A stretch of DNA of 64,000 nucleotides. It comes from Lutraria lutraria. Taxonomy: Eukaryota > Mollusca > Bivalvia > Venerida > Mactridae. Below, one piece after another: positions 55,442 through 64,000 of this stretch. The stretch covers positions 24,526,934 through 24,590,933 of the forward strand of contig OZ026844.1 of assembly GCA_964023205.1 (NCBI GenBank), written 5' to 3'. A program made the translations under genes and the position numbers. Every line of letters starts with the position of its first letter. Positions within the stretch are counted from its first letter, which is position 1. The notes beneath the pieces are model-generated. The model saw only the letters and a list, made by a program, of their open reading frames with translations. It searched no databases and was not told the origin of the DNA.

Positions 55442-57199
55442 TTTAGCTCACCAGAGCACGAATGTGCTCAGGGTGAGCTTTTGTGATCGCCCTGCGTCCA
55501 TCGTGCGTCGTTACGATTACGTGGCGTCCATGTTTACTTAAAACAACATCTCCTCCTACACCGCTATGCCGATTGCAACCAAACTTTGCTGGAATGATCC
55601 TTGGGTGGTCCCCTTTCAAAGTTCTTCAAAAAATTAAATTTTATTAAAAATTCTGGTTGCTATGGCAACAAATAGAAAAAACTTAAAAAATCTTCTTGTC
55701 TGAAACCACAGGGCCTAGAGCTGAGATATTTCGTATGTAGCATTGTCTAATGGAACTTTACAAAGTTTGTTCAAATTATTCCCCTGGGGTCAAAATTGGC
55801 TCCGCCCCGGGGGTAACTTGATTTTACATAGACTTATATAGGAAATTTAAAAAATCTTCTTGTCAAAAACTACAATGCCTAGAGCTTTGATATTTGGTGT
55901 GTAGCATAGTCTAGTGGACCTCTACCAAGTTTGTTCAAATTATTGCCCTAGGGTCAAAATTGGCCCAGCCCTGGGGGTCACTTGATTTATATAGACTTAT
56001 ATAGGAAAATTTAAAAAATCTTCTTGTCCAAAATTACAAGGCCTAGAGCTTCAATATTTTGTATGTAGCATTTTCTAGTGGACCTCTTCCAAGTTTGTTC
56101 AAATTATTGCCCTATGGTCAAAATTGGTCCCGCCCCGGGGCTCACTTGATTTATATAGACTTATATAGGAAAATTAAAAAATCCTCTTCTCCGAAACAGC
56201 ATGGTGTAGAGCTAAGATATTTGGTATGTAGCATTATCTAGTAAACCTCTACCAAGTTTGATCAAATTATTGCCCTAGGGTCAAAATTGGCCCTGCCCTG
56301 GGGTTTATTCTATTTTATATAGCAAAATTTAAAAAATCTTCTTCTCCGAAACCACAAGGCCTAGAGCTCAGATATTTGGTATGTAGCATTGTCTAGTGGA
56401 CCTCTACCAAGTTTGTTCAAATTATTGCCCTAGGGTCAAAATTGGCCCTGCCCTGGGGTTTATTCTATTTAATATAGGAAAATTTAAAAAATCTTCTTCC
56501 CCGAAACCACAAGGCCTAGAGCTAAGATATTTGGTATGTAGCATTGTCTAGTGGACCTCTACCAAGTTTGTTCAAATTATTGCCCTAGGGTCAAAATTGG
56601 CCCTGCCCCGGGGGTCACTTGATTTATATAGACTTATATAGGAAAATTTAAAAAATCTTCTTCTCCGAAACCACAAGGCCTAGAGCTAAGATATTTGGTA
56701 TGTAGCATTGTCTAGTGGACCTCTACCAAGTTTGTTCAAATTATTGCCCTAGGGTCAAAATTGGCCCCGCCCCGGGGGTCACTTGATTTATATATAGACT
56801 TATATAGGAAAATTTAAAAAATCTTCTTCTCCGAAACCGCAAGGCCTAGAGCTTAGATATTTTGTATGTGGCATTGTCTAGTGGACCTCTACCAAGTTTG
56901 TTCAAATTATGGCCTCGGGGTCAAAATTAGCCTTGCCCTGGGGTTTATTCTATTTTATATAGGAAAATTTTAAAAAATCTTCTCCGAAACCACAAGGCCT
57001 AGAGCTAAGATATTTGGTATCTAGCTTTGTCTAATGGACCTCTTTTAAATATGTTCATATAATGGCCATGGGATAAAAAACGGCCCAGATCGGTCACTTG
57101 ATCTTACTTAGACTCGTATAAAAAACTTCAACAATGTTAATCTCCAAATGACCTTTTCTCCTGGTGAGCATTTATAGGGCCATCATGGCCCTCTTGTTT
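55441..57199 (+). mobile_element. Hairpin-ended tandem-core element, complete (family 1, core A)
   Basis: 5' hairpin AGCTCACC / GAGCAC / GTGCTC / GGTGAGCT (55445-55479). A unique segment follows with CGCCCTGCGTCCATCGTGCG and GGTTGCTATGGCAACAAATA, then about nine core A units of 155-167 bp (ACCAAGTTTGTTCAAATTAT at about 55923, 56249, 56406, 56561, 56724 and 56891). The 3' hairpin is GGGCCATCATGGCCC. It is nearly identical to the starts of the elements at 57999 and 61341, so these are recent copies. Confidence 0.8.
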
Positions 57200-57201
57200 A
57201 C

Positions 57202-57663
57202 TTTTTAGCTCACCTGATTCATCAGGTGAGCTTTTACGATCGGTGAATGTCCGTCGTCCATCCACAATTAGTTTGTTTACACTCTAGCAACCGCAGCAAA
57301 CTTCAAGAGTTATGGGCCCTTGATATTGAAAATTTGCTATATTTTAGCTTGTTTACACTCTAGCGCCTTCATTTATTCACCGATCCTAATCATATTTACA
57401 ATGAATGTTTATGACCTTACGGTATTGGACAAGTTCAATTATGGGTGGAATCGGACCAGAACTTCAAGAGTTATGGGGCCTTGGATGAGAAAATTTGCTA
57501 TGTTTTAGCTTGTTTAACAGTATTATACCTTCGTTGTTGGTTTTGATCTCAAAATCTACATAAAAATGGGTTATACGAGTTGGAAACTACAAATATCTGT
57601 TCATTAATTATTTTGACTTTGTTCTCAGGTGAGCGATAAAGGGCCATCTTGGCCCTCTTGTTT
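57202..57663 (+). mobile_element. Short tandem-core element, complete (family 1, core C)
   Basis: It begins two bases after the previous element ends, with the ATCAGG hairpin. It carries about 1.5 core C units and ends GAGCGATAAAGGGCCATCTT then GGCCCTCTTGTTT. It lies 87 bp before phosphatase exon 2. Confidence 0.75.
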
Positions 57664-57750
57664 ATATTAGGAACAATATATATATTCACTTTGGACAGAA
57701 TTTAAAGATTTTGTTGGATCTAAATATGTTAGTTTGAATTTCAATTTCAG

Positions 57751-57859
57751 GTCATACGTGACATTGGATTAAAGATGAGAGAAGAGAATACTTATCCAGC
57801 TGAAGAGGGTAGAAAACCATGTAATATAAAAAAGAACAGATATAAAGATATCTTACCTT
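57751..57859 (+). CDS. PEST-type protein tyrosine phosphatase (PTPN12/18/22 family), exon 2
   Basis: An acceptor TTTCAATTTCAG precedes 57751 and a consensus GTAAGT follows 57859. The 109 bases encode 36 residues and leave one base (phase 1). The segment ENTYPAEEGRKPCNIKKNRYKDILP matches the family hallmark KNRYKDILPF at the entry to the phosphatase domain, with the last Phe codon split by the intron as in vertebrate relatives. It joins exon 1 in phase 0. It sits in a 335-bp island between two transposable elements. The signature Cys loop and the PEST tail lie beyond the window. Confidence 0.88.
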
Positions 57860-57998
57860 GTAAGTTTTAATTTCTACATGATGTTTCTTGTGTATGGTAT
57901 GAAACAATACTTTGACGGTACTTTCTGATTGACATGCTGGACTACTAAAGGTCATGGGTTAGTTTCTGGGCTTCGCCTTTCGAATTCCTCAGGGATGC

Positions 57999-59440
57999 TT
58001 TTTTAGCTCACCAGAGCACGAATGTGCTCAGGGTGAGCTTTTGTGATCGCCCTGCGTCCATCGTGCGTCGTTCGTCGTGAAGCGGCGTCAATATTTACTT
58101 AAAACAACATCTCCTCCTACACCGCTATTCCGATTGCAACCAAACTTTGCTGAAATGATCCTTGGGTGGTCCCCTTTCAAGTTGTTCAAAAAATTAAATT
58201 TCATTAAAAACTGGTTGCTATGGCAACAAATAGAAAAAACTTAAAAAATCTTCTTGTCCGAAACCACAGGGCCTAGAGCTGAGATATTTGGTATGTAGCA
58301 TTGTCTAATGGAACTCTACAAAGTTTGTTCAAATTATTCCCCTGGGGTCACAATTGGCTCCGCCCCGGGGGTAACTTGATTTTACATAGACTTATATAGG
58401 AAATTTAAAAAATCTTCTTGTCAAAAACTACAATGCCTAGAGCTTTGATATTTGGTGTGTAGCATAGTCTAGTGGACCTCTACCAAGTTTGTTCAAATTT
58501 TTGCCATAGGGTCAAAATTGGCCCCGCCCCGGGGGTCACTTGATTTATATAGACTTATATAGGAAAATTTAAAAGTCTTCTTCTCCAAAACCGCAAGGCC
58601 TAGAGCTTAGATATTTTGTATGTGGCATTTTCTAGTGGACCTCTACCAAGTTTGTTCAAATTATGGCCACGGGGTCAGAATTGGCCGTGCCCTGGGGTTT
58701 ATTCTATTTTATATAGGAAAATTTGAAAAATCTTCTTCTCCGAAACCACAAGGCCTAGAGCTAAGATATTTGGTATGTAGCATTGTCTAGTGGACCTCTA
58801 CCAAGTTTGTTCAAATTATTGCTTTAGGGTCAAAATTGGCCCCGTCCCGGGGGTCACTTGATTTATATTGACTTATATAGGAAAATTTGAAAAATCTTCT
58901 TCTCCGAAACCGCAAGGCCTAGAGCTTAGATATTTTGTATGTGGCATTATGTAGTGGACATCTACCAAGTTTGTTCAAATTATGGCCCCGGGGTCAAAAT
59001 TGGCCGTGCCCTGGGGTTTATTCTATTTTATATAGGAAAATTTGAAAAATCTTCTTCTCCTAAACCACAAGGCCTAGAGCTAAGATATTTGGTATGTAGC
59101 ATTGTCTAGTGGACCTCGACCAAGTTTGTTCAAATTATTGCTTTAGGGTCAAAATTGGCCCCGCCCCAGGGATCGCTTGATTTATATAGGCTTATGTAGG
59201 AAAATTTAAGAAATCTTTTCCGAAACCACAAGGCCTAGAGTTAAGATATTTTGTATGTAGTATTGTCTAGCAGACCTCTTCCAAATTTGTTCATATTATG
59301 GCCCTAGGGTAAAAATTGGCCCTGACCTTAGGGTCACTTGATTTTACTTGGACTCGTGTAGAAATATTTTAACAATGTTCGTCTCCAAATGACCTTTTTT
59401 CCTGGTGAGCATTTATAGGGCCATCATGGCCCTCTTGTTG
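57999..59440 (+). mobile_element. Hairpin-ended tandem-core element, complete (family 1, core A)
   Basis: Same 5' hairpin and unique segment as 55441 (with TTCGTCGTGAAGCGGCGTCA near 58071), about seven core A units, and the 3' end GAGCATTTATAGGGCCATCA then GGCCCTCTTGTTG. It starts about 140 bp after phosphatase exon 2, inside intron 2. Confidence 0.8.
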
Positions 59441-60474
59441 TAGTGTCCCATCCCAACTACAGAGCCGAGTACTGTGTCTAGAAAATCACAGCAAAAAAAA
59501 GGTGGGGCGTGTATAGGGATATAAATGCTCGGTTCTCCTTTATCTTATATACATGTACTCTTGGGTGGCTCTGAAATTCCCATAGCTGTCAAATGGGCAG
59601 TTAACAACAGATAAATGAATAAATAACGTTCTGTTTGATCCAGATTCAGCTTTTTACATACTATTCTTTGTTTACTATCAGTCCTACTGTTTCACATGCA
59701 AGTTAATGGAAACATTTTTATATATGACACTGGTTAATTGGTAGAATTTATTGGAGGATTGAAACCTAAATATAAAGGGGGTCCTGTTGGACATTGTGGT
59801 GAGGGTAAGATAAATCAAATACATGTATATTTATCTCACTTTGTATCTATTAAACCTGTGAAGCCAAAGACAAAATGGCTAAAGATCCTAGTGCTCAGTA
59901 CTGCAAATTTACTTAGTCAATCCACTGGTCTAGTGTGTGTTGTTAAAGAAATCAGTATATTTAAACCTGTGAACAAAGGCCACCCTTGGGAAAGACGAAA
60001 TGTGACCTTTATAAGCATGTTGTCTTTATTTGGAGGTCAGTTTGTTATAAATAGTGAATGACAGTTTTTTAATGAATGACCTTTATTCACAGGGTAGCCT
60101 TTATAGGAAGATGGCCACTAGCACTGGTTTAACTGTACTGCTCTTAATAAATGTTGATTGTTTATAGTCATCAGTTTTATTCTGACACATAATAAGAAAG
60201 CCTGAATAGGTGTTGATAAAAGTAATGAGTTTTGAATTGCATACTTGTACATTTATCTGTATATCTACTGTGTCTGTATGGGAGACATAAATCATTTATT
60301 GTTACACTTAACTTACTGTAATGTAGCTATGTATTTAAGTGTCAATAACCTTCCTCTATCTATAAGGAAGTAATTTGTTAAGTGTGAGAGCCAGCAACAA
60401 TTGATAAAATGTACAAAATTTGTTACTTTTCTCCAAGCTTCAAACTTAAATGTCTCTTAATCTATTTAAACTAG
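59441..60474 (+). other. Intron 2 stretch with a pogo-like remnant
   Basis: A 107-codon frame at 59738-60061 shows no domain. Within it TTTAAACCTGTGAACAAAGG (about 59960) and, at about 60126-60137, GGTTTAACTGTA resemble the ends of the MITE at 10446-10626, so it is probably a related, longer Tc1/mariner-type remnant. Confidence 0.4.
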
Positions 60475-63150
60475 GGATGTAAACGGTTAATCGATTAACC
60501 GTTCATTTGTCCAATTAACCGGTTATTAAATCATTAATTGATTAACCGAAAAAAATTAGAAAGAAGCAAGTAAAATATAATAATAAATTATAGAAAAATC
60601 GAAATTTTCTGTCAATACGCGCAAGTTATCTTGTCAATAAATTAGTCGACCAAAGGTGCGAAAAATATGACAGTTGAGCAAATTAACAATTCATTGACAC
60701 TGATCTGGGACCATTATACACACTGACACTATATTGTTGATTGTGCGATTTTTGGATATGCTTGGTCTGGGGCTTCCTCACAATTTGATAATTGGTTCGC
60801 AAGTTATAATAATTATACACTATAAGTTTGATAAGTTAAACTATCGTAAGAAAAATAGTCTGTCTGGACGTATTTTAGACACAGTATAGTGATGAAAAAA
60901 CGTAAAATGTAACCTTTACGGTAATGCATGTATGTTATACTATGCATACACATATGTTGTGTGTTTTGCCGGTATTACTAAGACATGCTAATAAAATCGT
61001 AAAACAATATCACTTTTTCTTCTTTCGCATCTTAATTTATTGATATAAATTGACAGATACTTGTTCTTTATTAATTATCTCTGTGTTAAGACACTGGTAT
61101 GATATAATTTTGCATCAAACATAGCCGCTGATAAAATTATGAGAACGTGTTGACATTTGATACACAATTGCACAAAGTGTAAAATGCTTACAAACATCGA
61201 TTGGGATTACAATTAAACATAAATTATAATTCAGCATTACACCAATCAACCAATCAAATGATCGTTGTTGTAAGCTCTGCCCAATGATCCAATTATAACC
61301 TGACCAAATTTAGTATGAAACAAGCATGCCGCAAACTACTTTTTTTAGCTCACCAGAGCACGAATGTGCTCAGGGTGAGCTTTTGTGATCGCCCTGCGTC
61401 CATCGTGCGTCGTTACGTGGCGTCCATGTTTACTTAAAACAACATCTCCTCCTACACCGCTATGCCGATTGCAACCAAACTTTGCTGGAATGATCCTTGG
61501 GTGGTCCCCTTTCAAAGTTGTTCAAAAAATTAAATTTTATTAAAAACTCTGGTTGCTATGGCAACAAATAGAAAAAACTTAAAAAATCTTCTTGTCCGAA
61601 ACCACAGGGCCTAGAGCTGAGATATTTGGTATGTAGCATTGTCTAATGGAACTCTACAAAGTTTGTACAAATTATTCCCCTGGGGTCAAAATTGGCTCCG
61701 CCCCGGGGGTAACTTGATTTTACATAGACTTATATAGGAAATTTAAAAAATCTTCTTGTCAAAAACTACAATGCCTAGAGCTTTGATATTTGGTGTGTAG
61801 CATAGTCTAGTGGACCTCTACCAAGTTTGTTTAAATTATTGCCCCGGGGGTCACTTGATTTATATAGACTTATATAGGAAAATTAAAAAAATCTTCTTCT
61901 CCGAAACCGCAAGGCCTAGAGCTTAGATATTTTGTATGTGGCATTGTCTAGTGGACCTCTACCAAGTTTGTTCAAATTATGGCCCCGGGGAATAAATTGG
62001 CCCTGCCCTGGGGTTTATTCTATTTTATATAGGAAAATTTGAAAAATCTTCTACTCCGAAACCACAAGGCCTAGAGCTAAGATATTTGGCATATAGCATT
62101 GTCCAGTAGACCTCTACCAAGTTTGTTCAAATTATTGCCCTAGGGTCAAAATTGGCCCCGCCCCGGGTCCACTTGATTTATATAGACTTATATAGGAAAA
62201 TTTAAAAAATCTTCTTCTCCGAAACCGCAAGGCCTAGAGCTTAGATATTTTGTATGCAGCATTGTCTAGTGCACCTCTACCAAGTTTGTTGAAATTATGG
62301 CCCCGGGGTCAAAATTAGCCCTGCCCTGGGGTTTATTCTATTTTATATAGGAAAATTCAAAAAAATCTTATCCTCCGAAATCACAAGGCCTAGAGCTAAG
62401 ATATTTGGTATGTAGCATTGTCTAGTGGACCTCTACCAAGTTTGTTCAAATTATTACTCTAGGGTCAAAATTGGCCCCGCCCCAGGGGTCACTTGATTTA
62501 TATAGACTTATATAGGAAAAATTAAAAAATCTTCTCCGAAACTGCAAGGCCTAGAGCTTAGATATTTTGTATGTGGCATTGTCTAGTGGACCTCTACCAA
62601 GTTTGTTCAAATTATGGCTCCGGGGTCAAAATTAGCCCTGCCCTGGGGTTTATTCTATTTTATATAGGAAAATTTTAAAAATCTTCTCCAAAACCACAAG
62701 GCCTAGAGCTAAGATATTTGGTATCTAGCTTTGTCTAATGGACCTCTTTTAAATCTGTTCATATAATGGCCATGGGATAAAAAACGGCCCAGATGGGTCA
62801 CTTGATCTTACTTGGACTCGTATAGAAAACTTCAACAATGTTAATCTCCAAATGACCTTTTCTCCTGGTGAGCATTTATAGGGCCATGATTCTTGTTGTA
62901 AACAAAATTACTATTAGTTGCCATAATATTATGTGTAACTGATCATTAATATATCTAAACGGAAAATGATAAGAACATACAAACATTACTTTTCAATGGT
63001 AAATATATTGATGAATATATACATTATCGCATTTCATGTAATACGTTGGTGTCGCGGAAACTGGTGACAATTCATATTTATAAGCACTTCAAACGGTTAA
63101 TCGATTAATCGTTCATATGAACGAATGATTAACCGATTAGTAAAATCTTA
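60475..63150. mobile_element. Possible hAT-like remnant with TAGGGATGTAAACGG end
   Basis: The left end TAGGGATGTAAACGGTTAAT and GATTAACCG is typical of a hAT group whose ends carry (A/G)TTAATCGATTAA palindromes. A similar palindrome cluster, AAACGGTTAATCGATTAAT through ATTAACCGATTAG, lies at 63091-63142, but without the TAGGGATG terminus, so the right end is lost or unrelated. The tandem-core element at 61341-62897 would be a later insertion. Confidence 0.4.
61341..62897 (+). mobile_element. Hairpin-ended tandem-core element (family 1, core A), 3' hairpin damaged
   Basis: Its 5' hairpin and unique segment are nearly identical to the copies at 55441 and 57999. About eight core A units follow. 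The 3' end reads GAGCATTTATAGGGCCATGA and then TTCTTG, lacking the second half of the GGGCCATCATGGCCC hairpin. Confidence 0.75.
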
Positions 63151-63229
63151 AATTAATTTAAACATAGTTGTAGTTATGATTTAACAAATTCAATTTTTTT
63201 GAAGTGAAAAAACTTGAGGCCCCAAGGTT

Positions 63230-63662
63230 ATCAAACTTGAGTACAGTCTTCAAGCTCAAATCTCCAAACTTGAGTACAATCTTCAAACTCAAATCTCCAT
63301 ACTTGAGTACAATCTTCAAGCTCAAATCTCCAAAATTGAGTACAATCTTCAAGTGCAAATCTCCAAACTTGAGTACAATCTTCAAGTGCAAATCTCCAAA
63401 CTTGAGTACAGTCTTCAAGCTCAAATCTCCAAACTTGAGTACAATCTTCAAGTGCAAATCTCCAAACTTGAGTACAGTCTTCAAGCTCAAATCTCCAAAC
63501 TTGAGTACAATCACTAAACTCAAATCTCCAAATTTGAGTACAATCTTCAAGCTCAAATCTCCAAACTTGAGTACAATCTTCAAGCTCAAATCTCCAAACT
63601 TGAGTACAATCTTCAAGCTCAAATCTCCAAACTTGAGTACAATCTTCAAGCTCAAATCTCCA
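63230..63662. repeat. 33-bp minisatellite, about 13 units
   Basis: The unit TTGAGTACAATCTTCAAGCT plus CAAATCTCCAAAC repeats about 13 times with few substitutions (GCTC/GTGC, CAAT/CAGT). Because 33 is divisible by three and the unit lacks stops in several frames, long frames appear on both strands (up to 165 codons). They are repeat by-products. An inverted fragment (GAGATTTGAGCTC) follows at 63820. Confidence 0.85.
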
Positions 63663-64000
63663 TTTCATCCTTAAAGTATTACGGTTGAAAAGATAAAGCT
63701 GATTAATGTTAAGATGCATGTTCAGATTAATTATGTTGTCAGACTAATTAATGTATCAATAATATCATTATTGTCTGATCATAATTAATTTAGGATCATT
63801 AAGTTAACAGACAAGATATGAGATTTGAGCTCGGAGACCAATCTCAAGTTTTTATGAGATGAATTTACTTGTAAATTCTTCTCATATAGCGATTGCACAA
63901 ACTATGAATTTCAACACTGCACTGCTCTCTAGCTTTAGGCAATAATTAGAACTACGTTTTTTCGGTCTTTGTCGTTACACAGACTCGCTGACAGAGCGGT
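63663..64000. other. No gene recognised
   Basis: AT-rich, with repeated (C/T)TGATTAAT-like words. A short inverted match to the minisatellite lies at 63818-63855. Nothing else is supported. Confidence 0.4.

Larger units (their letters stand above)
37723..57750 (+). other. 20,028-bp first intron of the phosphatase gene
   Basis: It runs from the exon 1 donor to a TTTCAATTTCAG acceptor. It holds nearly all the elements described between 37.9 and 57.7 kb, in both orientations. The stretches without a recognised element include 37966-39575, 42618-44300, 44612-45127, 49932-50610 and 54608-55270. A GCATGCGCAG motif (38103) near TGCGTCAGCA could mark a regulatory segment, which I cannot confirm. Confidence 0.75.

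Noticed and set aside
55201..55486. Tyr-Pro-rich repetitive frames
   Set aside because: Produced by the 15-bp minisatellite in three frames and both strands.
59738..60061. 107-codon plus-strand frame as phosphatase exon 3
   Set aside because: No phosphatase motif; the sequence overlaps a pogo-like repeat remnant.
63158..63719. Three long frames (156-165 codons) on both strands
   Set aside because: All arise from the 33-bp minisatellite; no start context, domain or splice evidence.

Overview
The window looks like an animal nuclear genome, most probably a bivalve mollusc. The evidence is AT-rich DNA, split genes with GT-AG introns, many degraded non-LTR, LTR and DNA transposons, and above all many copies of interspersed elements with an AGCTCACC hairpin at one end, a GGGCCATCATGGCCC hairpin at the other and ~160-bp tandem cores between. 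I know this architecture from clam, oyster and mussel genomes. The species cannot be fixed from the sequence.

Host genes are few. On the minus strand, 897-1200 is the first coding exon of an ABCA-family (ABCA3-like) transporter, with a GTAAGT donor and an acceptor 30 bp before the ATG; the rest lies off the left edge. A possible untranslated first exon lies near 7.6 kb. On the plus strand, two exons (37594-37722 and 57751-57859) encode the start of a PEST-type non-receptor tyrosine phosphatase (PTPN12/18/22 family); a 20,028-bp intron packed with transposons separates them, and the catalytic core lies off the right edge.

Layout. 1-8 kb: ABCA exon, its presumed 5' intron, two hairpin-ended tandem-core elements and a perfect 39-bp inverted repeat. 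8-11.5 kb: MITEs and tRNA-derived fragments. 11.5-27 kb: a region framed by an inverted duplication (12.31-13.77 and 26.10-26.96 kb); inside are a 145-bp palindrome, inverted arms with iterated GTACGCAACGG motifs, a nested 1.5-kb TIR element, a broken Ty3/Gypsy (Mag-like) retrotransposon (20.2-24.3 kb) and a long palindrome with a TIR element. 27-33 kb: a tandem repeat split by a CR1/L2-like LINE, a degraded L1/Tx1-like LINE and a duplication carrying a copied LINE segment. 33.3-35.3 kb: a complete but inactive PIF/Harbinger transposon. 37.7-57.8 kb (phosphatase intron): a 5-kb element bounded by GTCAACTCGTAC clusters and a 9-bp direct repeat; two pieces of a PHD/endonuclease/RT LINE; a hAT element with a perfect 8-bp duplication and another element nested in it; an element built of TCTGAA motifs; and the start of a cluster of same-orientation tandem-core elements that runs on to 62.9 kb around exon 2. 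A 33-bp minisatellite lies at 63.2-63.7 kb.

The most interesting signals are the hairpin-ended element families, whose stems change in sequence but stay paired while the tandem cores are exchanged; the 5-kb Mutator-like candidate; the TCTGAA element; and a possible three-exon transcription unit inside the element nested in the hAT. Most transposon proteins here are broken.
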